DNA of 21,298 nt, taken from positions 1 through 21,298 of IMG/VR virus record IMGVR_UViG_3300030102_001775; one strand, 5' to 3'. The stretch comes from a virus. This document shows positions 6,416-12,443 of this stretch, piece after piece; position 1 is the stretch's first letter; the number at the start of each line of letters is the position of its first letter. The notes beneath the pieces are model-generated. The model was not told the DNA's origin. It worked only from the letters and a program-made list of their open reading frames with translations, and did not search any database. The position numbers were made by a program, and so were the translations under genes.

Positions 6416-6897
6416 TTTGAACCCTCCAAAAGTGCTGTCAATTCCGCAAGCTTAGATTCAAGATTAGCAATCTTATCTTCTTGCTCTTTAGCTCTTTTAA
6501 CAGTGACGCTCATTTTTTTAGGTTTCTTTTGGGGCGTCATTTTTTTAACTCGCGCCACGAATGTTTTATTTTCTTCAATTGGAAACAAAGACCAATCGTT
6601 CATCTCTTTACAAGTCTTTTGAATGGCAAGTATTTCTTTTGTGCCTTTCTCAAGTAGCGTTGCAAATTGTTTCAATGCGCCCTCAACTTGAGTAAGTGTT
6701 TTATCGTCCTTGTTATATTTCAATCCTAAACCCATTAAAACGCTTGCTTTTGTGTCTCTATAAGACTTCTTAGCCTTTTCAACATCACCTTTGGCTCTCT
6801 TCATATTAAAACCATAAGCAATTGAATTAACTGCCTTGTAAATGTTGCTAACTTGATTACCTTTATAAACTATCGTTTTTTTATTGTTATCTTTCAT
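6412..6897 (-). CDS. Basic helical protein with C-terminal coiled coil, 161 residues
   Basis: Not recognised. It is Lys-rich (about one residue in five) with helical stretches at 15-60 and 70-95, a very basic linker (VKKMTPQKKPKKMSVTVKRA, about 117-136), and a C-terminal coiled coil (EDKIANLESKLAELTALLEG). The composition suggests nucleic-acid binding and oligomerisation. It is the first gene of leftward unit 1, with AAGGAG upstream of the ATG and a promoter at 6962-6990 loaded with inverted repeats. A regulatory or DNA-compacting role is possible but unproven. Confidence 0.82.
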   Translation of the reverse strand: MKDNNKKTIVYKGNQVSNIYKAVNSIAYGFNMKRAKGDVEKAKKSYRDTKASVLMGLGLKYNKDDKTLTQVEGALKQFATLLEKGTKEILAIQKTCKEMNDWSLFPIEENKTFVARVKKMTPQKKPKKMSVTVKRAKEQEDKIANLESKLAELTALLEGSK

Positions 6898-6921
6898 GAT
6901 TGAAAGTACTCCTTTTAAATT

Positions 6922-6955
6922 GCGGATAATTCCGCGTTGGTTGTCACAATTGACA
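6922..6955. promoter_or_regulatory. Two inverted repeats in the leader of leftward unit 1
   Basis: TGTCA-N4-TGACA (6942-6955, containing the shared TTGTCACAA at 6941-6949) and GCGGA-TAAT-TCCGC (6922-6935) lie between the predicted transcription start (about 6955) and the ribosome site of the 161-residue gene. They could be operators or RNA hairpins controlling this unit. Confidence 0.5.
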
Positions 6956-6961
6956 GAACCA

Positions 6962-6990
6962 TATCTACATCACGAAATTTTTCGTGTCAA
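6962..6990 (-). promoter_or_regulatory. Promoter of leftward unit 1 with an internal operator-like palindrome
   Basis: On the minus strand TTGACA (6990-6985), a 17-base spacer and a weak TAGATA (6967-6962). The spacer contains a perfect inverted repeat CACGAAA-AA-TTTCGTG (6986-6971), exactly where a repressor or activator dimer would act. The weak -10 suggests that the promoter is regulated. Confidence 0.55.
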
Positions 6991-7200
6991 CAAAAATTTT
7001 TTTTATTTAATTAATTAAATGTTTTTACCCCCTTAAAAAAATATTTTTTATTGCTCAAAAATTAACCAACTTTAACAAATTTATGCCAGTTTTTTGGCGG
7101 TGCTTAAATTAACTAAATGCCAGGAATCCTACAACACCATGAGGAGCTTTAAAATATTTCCACTGATCTTTATAATACCTGGCCCTGATTTAAATGTTGT
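6991..7200. other. AT-rich gene-free stretch in the divergent control region
   Basis: There is no supportable gene from 6898 to 7675 (778 bases). This first part is very AT-rich, with a 16-base perfect palindrome ATTTAATTAATTAAAT at 7005-7020. A longer inverted repeat GCCAGG (7119-7124) with CCTGGC (7178-7183) encloses TCCT/AGGA. A TATAAT sits at 7171-7176 with only a poor -35 (TTTAAA, 17-base spacer). An easily melted region between divergent units next to repeats resembles a replication origin; this is inference. Confidence 0.4.
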
Positions 7201-7216
7201 CTAGTTACATAGGAGT

Positions 7217-7246
7217 TTGACAGAAATTTTGGGTTGTGGATATACT
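7217..7246 (+). promoter_or_regulatory. Early rightward promoter P1
   Basis: TTGACA (7217-7222), an 18-base spacer and TATACT (7241-7246, one mismatch). The predicted start is about 7253, leaving a leader of roughly 420 bases before the first gene at 7676. The -35 and flanks (TAGGAGTTTGACAGA) are repeated at P2. Confidence 0.75.
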
Positions 7247-7258
7247 GTCTCCACAGAT

Positions 7259-7334
7259 TAGCCAAGTGGCTATGAAGTACTCTACAGAGCTATACAGTTT
7301 CTTTATTGTTATCTTTACTGTTATCTTTGTAGAG
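7259..7334 (+). promoter_or_regulatory. Hairpins and direct repeat at the start of the P1 leader
   Basis: Just after the predicted P1 start lies a perfect inverted repeat TAGCCA-AG-TGGCTA (7259-7272). Next CTCTACA (7280-7286) pairs with TGTAGAG (7328-7334). Between those arms TGTTATCTTT occurs twice (7307-7316 and 7319-7328), 12 bases apart. The first palindrome could be an operator at the transcription start or an RNA stem-loop. Confidence 0.5.
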
Positions 7335-7377
7335 TTATAACTATAGGTGGTTGGATACCTAAACCAACACACTGTTT

Positions 7378-7581
7378 GATAGTTCCAGTGATAAAGGAGG
7401 AACAAACTATCGGTAGTTTTTAGTTATCTGCTCAACCAAAAACTATCAAGCAGTTGGTAGTCTGCTATAAAAAACTACCAGTCTGAATTTTAGCATCATG
7501 CATGACAGTGATGTGGTTTAGCCGACTTAAAACTGCTATAACCCAACTCAGCAGTTGGTAGTCTGCTTTATCAAAACTACC
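7378..7581 (+). repeat. Repeat-rich structured leader between P1 and P2
   Basis: A 33-base unit beginning AGCAGTTGGTAGTCTGCT is present twice (7449-7479 and 7550-7581, 101 bases apart), each holding a GGTAGT...ACTACC stem. Further stems: GATAGTT/AACTATC (7378-7384, 7405-7411) presenting AAAGGAGG in its loop without a nearby start codon; GGTAGTTTTT/AAAAACTATC (7412-7421, 7438-7447); AACTGCT/AGCAGTT (7531-7537, 7550-7556); CCAACT/AGTTGG (7543-7548, 7553-7558). Several stems share bases, so alternative folds are possible. TCATGCATGA at 7496-7505 is a perfect palindrome. Either a regulatory RNA leader or DNA iterons would fit. Confidence 0.65.
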
Positions 7582-7598
7582 CCCCATTACTTAGGAGT

Positions 7599-7628
7599 TT
7601 GACAGAGATTTCTGCATGGTGCTACCAT
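7599..7628 (+). promoter_or_regulatory. Early rightward promoter P2
   Basis: TTGACA (7599-7604), an 18-base spacer and TACCAT (7623-7628, two mismatches), with the same -35 context and spacing as P1. The predicted start is about 7635, giving a 40-base leader to the gene at 7676. AAACCAACACAC follows both promoters (7361-7372 and 7637-7648), so a promoter-plus-leader block seems duplicated. Confidence 0.62.
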
Positions 7629-7675
7629 GTTCTGTGAAACCAACACACAACCATTTGTAACTGAGGAGATTACAT

Positions 7676-8380
7676 ATGTCATACAAAATTTTAGCACAAC
7701 CCAATTCTAATCCCAAAGTAAAGAAGGGTAACACTAAAGATAGTGATTACATTACAACTATCGTCCACCTTAGACCTGTATCAACTAGCATATGTCCTTA
7801 TCAAAATATAGCTAAATGTAAGGAGGCCTGTTTAAATACTGCAGGTTTAGGAGGAGTCTATCCAAGTATTCAAAAGTCTAGACAAGCTAAGACAGATTTG
7901 TTTTTGAATGATAGAGAAACTTTTATGACTATGCTTTACAAAGACATAGAAAAGTTTGTAAGATTCTGTGAAAAGAAAAACAAGAAACCTGCAATCAGAT
8001 TAAACGGCACATCAGATATTCAATGGGAGACTATTAAGCATGAAGGTGTGACCGCCTTTGAAAAGTTTCCTCAAGTTCAGTTCTATGACTACACTAAAAT
8101 TCCAACAAGGAAAATATCTCACATACCTAACTATCATTTAACTTGGTCTTACTCAGAAGCCAATCAAAAGTATGCAAACTATTTTGATAAACTTAAATAC
8201 AACATTGCTGTTGTCTTTAACAGCAAGACACTACCACCTATGTTTAAAGGGTTACGAGTCATTGACGGAGATAAAACTGACATGAGATTTCTTGATGGTA
8301 ATAAGCGTGTTGTAGTAGGACTGAGAGCAAAGGGTAAAGCTAAGACAGATACAAGTGGCTTTGTAATTAACTGGAGGTAA
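7676..8380 (+). CDS. Gp88-family phage protein
   Basis: Matches from memory the phage 'gene product 88' family of unknown function: CPYQNIAKCKEACLNTAG (40-57), RLNGTSDIQW (108-117), VQFYDYTK (134-141), YHLTWSYSE (153-161) and VIDGDKTDMRFLDG (195-208). The three Cys (40, 48, 52; C-x7-C-x3-C) and a run of predicted beta strands ending in short polar motifs resemble a metal or Fe-S site on a barrel-like fold, which is inference. It is the first gene after P1/P2, with GAGGAG upstream of the ATG, so it is probably made early and in quantity. Confidence 0.85.
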   Translation: MSYKILAQPNSNPKVKKGNTKDSDYITTIVHLRPVSTSICPYQNIAKCKEACLNTAGLGGVYPSIQKSRQAKTDLFLNDRETFMTMLYKDIEKFVRFCEKKNKKPAIRLNGTSDIQWETIKHEGVTAFEKFPQVQFYDYTKIPTRKISHIPNYHLTWSYSEANQKYANYFDKLKYNIAVVFNSKTLPPMFKGLRVIDGDKTDMRFLDGNKRVVVGLRAKGKAKTDTSGFVINWR

Positions 8381-8382
8381 AT

Positions 8383-8628
8383 ATGTTAAAACCAAAATAT
8401 ATTGAAGCTATATATTCACAAGCAATTCAATTTGATTTAGAAAAGTTAAAAATAAATTGGGATGATGTCGATGATTATTGGGTAAAGTATGGAACGCTTT
8501 ATGTTTTATATAAAGATAAAAGCAGTAAAGAATATGAGCATACTTACGAACCTGATATGGATAAACATCCAGAATCTACAGGTGTTTATGACAAAGATTG
8601 GTTTGAAATTAGAGGGAATACATTATGA
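8383..8628 (+). CDS. Small acidic protein, 81 residues, unknown
   Basis: Not recognised. It begins MLKPKYIEAIYSQAIQFDLE and is rich in Asp, Tyr and Trp, with alternating patterns (YWVKYGTLYVLYKD, 32-45) that suggest a beta hairpin. The ribosome site GGAGG lies in the end of the upstream gene, whose stop is 2 bases before this ATG. Its last codons overlap the next gene. Part of the early operon. Confidence 0.75.
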   Translation: MLKPKYIEAIYSQAIQFDLEKLKINWDDVDDYWVKYGTLYVLYKDKSSKEYEHTYEPDMDKHPESTGVYDKDWFEIRGNTL

Positions 8629-8822
8629 TGAGAGACGATTGTTATAACTGCAAAAAACCTTTAAACAAATACAAAGGTTATTATGTTGTTGCTGATTGGG
8701 AGTATTCTTGCTCTACAAAATGTACTAAACAGATGTTAAGTAAAGAGGAATATGAACAAGGAAAAAAAGAATGGAAAGAAAACGGAGACAGCGACATTTT
8801 TTATTGGACTGATTGGAATTAG
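8625..8822 (+). CDS. Zinc-ribbon-like microprotein, 65 residues
   Basis: Two cysteine pairs, CYNC (6-9) and CSTKC (29-33), frame a short beta-like segment (KGYYVVADWEYS), typical of a single treble-clef or ribbon zinc site. The C-terminal part is acidic and aromatic (ENGDSDIFYWTDWN). It starts with ATGATG overlapping the previous stop as ATGA. It could bind host nucleic-acid machinery; the function is unknown. Confidence 0.75.
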   Translation: MMRDDCYNCKKPLNKYKGYYVVADWEYSCSTKCTKQMLSKEEYEQGKKEWKENGDSDIFYWTDWN

Positions 8823-8921
8823 TGTTGCCTTAAATGTAGAAGAAGAGGGTAAAAAATAACTCCCTGATAGAGCAACTACACAAAGGAACACTTTATTTTT
8901 AATAAGCAAGAGGAGTAAGCT

Positions 8922-9080
8922 ATGCAATTTAAAGACGCAGTAGAAATTGTACACCCTGACAAGTTTGATTCTTGGTGGAAAAGTATTGATAAAGACCAGT
9001 CATACATAGATGAATGTGTACAGAAACAGCAACAAGAAGAGGAAGAGAAACAAGGAGAGGAAGATGGAAAGAGTATATGA
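8922..9080 (+). CDS. Small acidic protein, 52 residues, unknown
   Basis: Not recognised. It begins MQFKDAVEIVHPDKFDSWWK and ends in a Gln/Glu-rich tail. GAGGAG lies 6 bases before the ATG. Its 3' end overlaps the next gene by 17 bases, a coupling arrangement seen throughout this operon. A gap of about 100 bases (8823-8921) before it holds no feature I can support. Confidence 0.65.
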   Translation: MQFKDAVEIVHPDKFDSWWKSIDKDQSYIDECVQKQQQEEEEKQGEEDGKSI

Positions 9081-9306
9081 AGCAACATTTGAAGTAGTTG
9101 TATCTGTGATTGCAGAGTCAGAACAACAAGCAAAAGATATTGCTGTTGATGAAGTAACTAAAGGAAAGTTTGACGAAGATGCAGAGTTTGATAGAGCAAA
9201 GTTTATAACGATAGAAGAATATACAAGCGAAGTTCCTTATAGTTTTAAAAGTATGATAGACGAGCCACAAGCTAAAGATGATATTGCAATGTCACTAATA
9301 GACTAA
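9064..9306 (+). CDS. Small protein with beta-strand/helix pattern, 80 residues
   Basis: Not recognised. The start is taken at 9064 (MERVYEATFEVVVSVIAESE) because GGAGAGGAAG lies directly before it. A longer in-frame start at 9010 lacks a site and would lie mostly inside the preceding gene. The first 30 residues follow the pattern 'strand, AES, helix with A..IA.DE', which recurs in the 55-residue protein at 10386-10553, so the two may be paralogues. The C-terminus is acidic. Confidence 0.75.
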   Translation: MERVYEATFEVVVSVIAESEQQAKDIAVDEVTKGKFDEDAEFDRAKFITIEEYTSEVPYSFKSMIDEPQAKDDIAMSLID

Positions 9307-9315
9307 GGAGATACT

Positions 9316-9840
9316 ATGAACATATTTTATTTTTATGATTGTCCAATTAAATCAGCACAAGCACAACCTGACAAGATGTTAGTTAAGATGCCATTGGAAA
9401 CAGCACAGATGTTATGTACAGCACACAGAGAGTTAGACGGAGACGAGTATGCAGATAAGGTAGGTTTATACAAGCGAGCATATTGGAATCACCCTTGTAC
9501 TGTATGGGCTAGAGAAGCTTATGCTAATTATAGATGGTTGTATAAACACTTCATTGCACTAGGAAAAGAATATACATATCGTTATGGTAAAGAACATGCT
9601 AGTGTAACTAAACTTAAAGATGCTTTAGAGTATGTTCCTTCAAATATTAAAGGTTCGTATTTAATGAATCAAAAACTAAAGACACCTATAAAACAATGTA
9701 TGCCAGACCAGTACAAGAATGACAATCCTATCAAAGCATATCGTGACTACTGTATCAATGAGAAACACTATGCTAAGTGGGAGAAGGGCAGAGATAAACC
9801 TAAGTGGTGGGTGAAGGAGGTGACTGATGAAAACATTTAA
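9316..9840 (+). CDS. Conserved phage protein with AQA-DK-KM-ETAQML motif
   Basis: I recognise this as a conserved phage family without a firm name or function. The N-terminal motif (AQAQPDKMLVKMPLETAQML, 14-33) followed by a conserved HR, then NHPCTVWARE (58-67) and YTYRYGKEH (86-94), and a C-terminal MPDQYK...AYRDYCINEKHYAKW, is the pattern. The protein is helical, soluble and about the usual size for the family at 174 residues. AAGGAGA precedes the ATG; its final bases overlap the next small gene. Confidence 0.8.
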   Translation: MNIFYFYDCPIKSAQAQPDKMLVKMPLETAQMLCTAHRELDGDEYADKVGLYKRAYWNHPCTVWAREAYANYRWLYKHFIALGKEYTYRYGKEHASVTKLKDALEYVPSNIKGSYLMNQKLKTPIKQCMPDQYKNDNPIKAYRDYCINEKHYAKWEKGRDKPKWWVKEVTDENI

Positions 9841-9946
9841 AATAATTTACGAAGATGATGACGTTTTGAGTGAAGGTGATTTTGCTCAATTAGAGGAATT
9901 AAAAGAGCATGTAGAGGAGATTTCTGATGAAAGCAAAACCAACTAA
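9827..9946 (+). CDS. Acidic microprotein, 39 residues
   Basis: Not recognised. It begins MKTFKIIYEDDDVLSEGDFA, with about one third Asp/Glu. A strong AAGGAGG sits just before the ATG, and the frame overlaps the preceding gene by 14 bases and the following gene by 20 bases. The clear ribosome site and coupled spacing support translation despite the length. Confidence 0.6.
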   Translation: MKTFKIIYEDDDVLSEGDFAQLEELKEHVEEISDESKTN

Positions 9947-10118
9947 AGGTCAAAAGATATTAGTGCATTATGGGTATGACGACAAGACGTGGTATCATGC
10001 AGAAGTCAGGAGTTTGTTGAGCATACAGTTTACTGCAGAGCTTGACTACAAAGATGAAAAGAGAATTAATTTTTATATGTATAACGACAACAACATAACT
10101 TGGAAGGAGATAGAATGA
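9927..10118 (+). CDS. Small beta-barrel-like protein, 63 residues
   Basis: Not recognised. After MKAKPTKGQKILVHYGYDDK the alternating hydrophobic pattern (WYHAEVRSLL, FTAELDY, INFYMYN) suggests a five-stranded SH3-like fold. GAGGAG lies before the ATG. It ends as ATGA with the next gene. A role in binding protein or nucleic acid is possible but not shown. Confidence 0.75.
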   Translation: MKAKPTKGQKILVHYGYDDKTWYHAEVRSLLSIQFTAELDYKDEKRINFYMYNDNNITWKEIE

Positions 10119-10393
10119 AACTTAAAAAACTTTTAGAAATAAATCAAATGTGTGAAGAAAGAAAAGCACCTTTTGATATACAGGAATCTTTTGAGTATGA
10201 ATCATCAAAGGGGAAAAATATAAACATTCTTGACATGGATATTGTTCATTTTGTTAGAGCATTTAAAGTACTTGCAAGAGATAAAAAAACTTTAAAGCAA
10301 GAACTAGGACGCAAAAGCGACAAAGAACTGTATTGGATTTCAAATAGATTAAACGGATTAGCTAAAGAACTAACGGAGTATATAGATGTCTAA
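10115..10393 (+). CDS. Helical protein, 92 residues, unknown
   Basis: Not recognised. The start is set at 10115 (MKLKKLLEINQMCEERKAPF) because AAGGAGA lies 4 bases before it and the ATG overlaps the previous stop; an in-frame TTG at 10100 is less likely. Mostly charged helix, with a C-terminal KELYWISNRLNGLAKELTEY. It overlaps the next gene by 8 bases. Confidence 0.75.
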   Translation: MKLKKLLEINQMCEERKAPFDIQESFEYESSKGKNINILDMDIVHFVRAFKVLARDKKTLKQELGRKSDKELYWISNRLNGLAKELTEYIDV

Positions 10394-10553
10394 ATTAAAA
10401 GAATACAGAGTAGAAAGAAGAGTTTTATGTGTAGAAGAATGTATTGTCAAAGCTGAGTCTTGGGAAGATGCTGAAGAAAAAGCTATTGACGAAAGTTATT
10501 GGGAATTTGTATATGATGAAACAGAAATATATTCAGAGGAGATGATAAAATGA
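10386..10553 (+). CDS. Small acidic protein, 55 residues, possible paralogue of the 9064 gene
   Basis: The frame begins MSKLKEYRVERRVLCVEECI and continues VKAESWEDAEEKAIDESYWE. The strand-AES-helix-A..AIDE pattern parallels the protein at 9064-9306 (VIAESEQQAKDIAVDEV). It overlaps its upstream neighbour by 8 bases and its downstream neighbour by 4 (ATGA). An ACGGAG before the start fits a ribosome site. Confidence 0.65.
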   Translation: MSKLKEYRVERRVLCVEECIVKAESWEDAEEKAIDESYWEFVYDETEIYSEEMIK

Positions 10554-10774
10554 CAGAGCGTAAATTACCTTTTGATTGCAGAGTAATAGATACAAAACCT
10601 GTTGAAGTAGCCAATAGATTTAATGGGGATAAAATAACTATACCGCCTGATGCTGTTGCAGTTTATGATGCCATTATGGGTGCTGAACTTTTTAATGATT
10701 ACGATACAATGCGGAAGGGTTTGGATTGGTTTATTAAACACGAACCTGATGCTTACATGATACTATTAGACTAA
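10550..10774 (+). CDS. Small protein, 74 residues, unknown
   Basis: Not recognised. It begins MTERKLPFDCRVIDTKPVEV. The middle (FNGDKITIPPDAVAVYDAIM) suggests a beta strand followed by helix, and the C-terminus is acidic (KHEPDAYMILLD). The site GAGGAG precedes the ATG, which overlaps the previous stop. Conserved-looking composition, no motif. Confidence 0.75.
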   Translation: MTERKLPFDCRVIDTKPVEVANRFNGDKITIPPDAVAVYDAIMGAELFNDYDTMRKGLDWFIKHEPDAYMILLD

Positions 10775-10784
10775 GGAGATTGAC

Positions 10785-11045
10785 ATGAAAATACACGAAC
10801 TAAGAACTGAAATTTATAACTCAAACTTTTCTATTGATGATTACAACGGATTGATTGATTTGATTCACGATACAATGACATTAAATGCTAAAGCAAGAAT
10901 TAATGTTGGTGATGATGTATGGGTTGTTCAAAAAACTAAACGATCAAAAGGAGTTGTTACTAAACTTGCAATTAAAAAAGCAGTTGTTGATATAGAAAAC
11001 GAAGGAAGTTACAGAGTACCCTTTTCAATGTTGGAGGTGAGATAA
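10785..11045 (+). CDS. Small protein with KOW/SH3-like C-terminal half, 86 residues
   Basis: Not named. The N-terminal half is helical; the C-terminal half VGDDVWVVQKTKRSKGVVTK, followed by a short linker and strands to RVPFSMLEVR, has the pattern of small SH3/KOW-like barrels found in many phage proteins of unknown role. AAGGAGATTGAC precedes the ATG, very like the start region of the gene at 9316. The next gene (methyltransferase) starts 1 base after the stop. Confidence 0.75.
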   Translation: MKIHELRTEIYNSNFSIDDYNGLIDLIHDTMTLNAKARINVGDDVWVVQKTKRSKGVVTKLAIKKAVVDIENEGSYRVPFSMLEVR

Positions 11046-11046
11046 T

Positions 11047-12294
11047 ATGAAACCAATAAATGTATTCTCATTATTTGATGGTATGTCTTGCGGTCAGTTG
11101 GCATTAAAAAAAGCAGGAGTACCAATAGGTATTTATCATGCTAGTGAGATTGATAAATGGGCAATCAAAGTAACTAAAAAGAACTTTCCATTCACCATAC
11201 AAATGGGAGACATAACTAAACTTGAAGATGCTAGATTAGAAGTTATCAGAAAAGAAATAGGAATTGATTTAGTTATGGGTGGCTCACCTTGTCAAGGATT
11301 TAGTTTTGCAGGAAAGAATCTAAACTTTGAAGACCCAAGAAGTAAACTGTTCTTTGAATTTGTTAGAGTCTTAAAAATACTTAAGCCTAAATATTTCCTA
11401 CTTGAAAATGTCCGAATGAAAAAAGAATCTCAGGACATTATCAGTGAGTACATGGGGATTGAGCCAACAGTAATTAATTCAAATTTAGTTAGCGCACAGA
11501 ATCGTCACAGACTTTATTGGACTAACATTCCTTTTGATATGCCAGAAGATAAAGGTTTGATACTTGCTGATGTGTTAGAGCCTTTAGAAGACCTCGATCC
11601 TAAGTATCTAGCAGGAGATAAACTCTTGAAAAATTACACAGGAGGAAACCAATTAAATCCTAATTACAAGAGCCAAGCCAATACTATACACGACATTACA
11701 AAACCAGGCCCTACTGTATGTGCAGGAACTCATGGCTACGCTAATGGATATATTTCAGGCGGTGCTATTCGTGGTCGCTATGACAAAGACGGAAAGATTA
11801 AACAACAGTTAGAACTTAGACTTGACAATAAAACTAACTCACTTACCACAGTTCAAAAAGATAATGTGGTTGTTACTAGATGTATTCAAGTAGGCGAAGC
11901 AGATTTAAAAGGACACGATATACTCAAAAGAGTTTATAGTCCTCAAGGAAAAGCACCAACACTTAATACAATGGGTGGAGGTAACAGAGAACCTAAAGTA
12001 GTTATAAGAAAGAAATCTAAAACAGTCAGGTCAGGAGGTAGAGGTTCTTATGATAGGCACGAATGGGATAGTGTAGATAATTTACATTGGAGAAAACTAA
12101 CACCTCTTGAGTGTGAGAGATTACAGACTGTTCCTGATAACTATACTAATCATGTATCAGATACTCAGAGGTACAAGATGTTAGGCAATGGGTGGACTGT
12201 AGATGTGGTCGCTCATATTTTAAAAGGTATAAGACACAAAGAAGAAGGTTTAGAGATGATAAACAAATGGACTAAATATGGAGTTGCTCTATGA
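11047..12294 (+). CDS. DNA (cytosine-5)-methyltransferase
   Basis: Transfers a methyl group from S-adenosylmethionine to C5 of cytosine in DNA. Motif I is FSLFDGMSCGQ (7-17), motif IV is GGSPCQGFS with catalytic Cys82, motif VI is LLENV (118-122), motif VIII is AQNRHRLYW (150-158), motif IX is RKLTPLECERLQ (349-360), and motif X is GNGWTVDVV (380-388). The variable target-recognition region is about 180-340. The length (415) is usual for a complete enzyme. No partner restriction enzyme is next to it, so it is an orphan that likely protects phage DNA from host restriction or alters expression. GGAGGTGA precedes the start. Confidence 0.95.
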   Translation: MKPINVFSLFDGMSCGQLALKKAGVPIGIYHASEIDKWAIKVTKKNFPFTIQMGDITKLEDARLEVIRKEIGIDLVMGGSPCQGFSFAGKNLNFEDPRSKLFFEFVRVLKILKPKYFLLENVRMKKESQDIISEYMGIEPTVINSNLVSAQNRHRLYWTNIPFDMPEDKGLILADVLEPLEDLDPKYLAGDKLLKNYTGGNQLNPNYKSQANTIHDITKPGPTVCAGTHGYANGYISGGAIRGRYDKDGKIKQQLELRLDNKTNSLTTVQKDNVVVTRCIQVGEADLKGHDILKRVYSPQGKAPTLNTMGGGNREPKVVIRKKSKTVRSGGRGSYDRHEWDSVDNLHWRKLTPLECERLQTVPDNYTNHVSDTQRYKMLGNGWTVDVVAHILKGIRHKEEGLEMINKWTKYGVAL

Positions 12295-12440
12295 CTAAAA
12301 AAGAACTAGAAGAAATAAAAAATTTGGTAGATGATTTGGGTTGGGAATACCAATGTATGACATCAAGTGGGAGAGAGACATATAAAAAATTATGTCTTAA
12401 ACTTGGTTGGAAGTTTGAGTGGGATGATGAGGAAGATTAA
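12291..12440 (+). CDS. Small acidic protein, 49 residues, unknown
   Basis: Not recognised. It begins MTKKELEEIKNLVDDLGWEY and ends in DDEED. It starts in an ATGA overlap with the methyltransferase stop, so it is probably coupled to it. The paired 'LGWEYQC...LGWKFEW' elements hint at an internal repeat. Its functional link to the methyltransferase is unknown. Confidence 0.65.
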   Translation: MTKKELEEIKNLVDDLGWEYQCMTSSGRETYKKLCLKLGWKFEWDDEED

Positions 12441-12443
12441 TCT

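Noticed and set aside
7119-7183. tRNA-like fold with GCCAGG/CCTGGC acceptor-like stem and TCCT/AGGA arm
   Set aside because: No anticodon arm with a 5-pair stem, no T-loop consensus and only about 65 bases; kept only as an inverted repeat.
7103-7183. Minus-strand protein-like stretch (YYKDQWKYFKAPHGVVGFLA)
   Set aside because: The peptide looks gene-like, but no in-frame start codon or ribosome site exists after the preceding stop; possibly a decayed fragment, not supportable as a gene.
7205-7405. 66-codon minus-strand frame across the P1 leader
   Set aside because: No ribosome site; it covers promoter P1, palindromes and repeats that explain the sequence, and the peptide looks like random AT-rich translation.
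9010-9063. Longer N-terminus for the 9064 gene
   Set aside because: Lies within the preceding gene without a ribosome site, while a strong GGAGAGGAAG directly precedes the ATG at 9064.
8736-9133. Two minus-strand frames of 72 and 85 codons
   Set aside because: They are antisense to three well-supported small genes; the hydrophobic, Ser/Cys-rich peptides are typical of the complement of acidic coding DNA.
10774-10788. TTGACA at 10777-10782 as a promoter
   Set aside because: It falls between the ribosome site and the ATG of the 10785 gene, and no -10 box follows at 16-19 bases.
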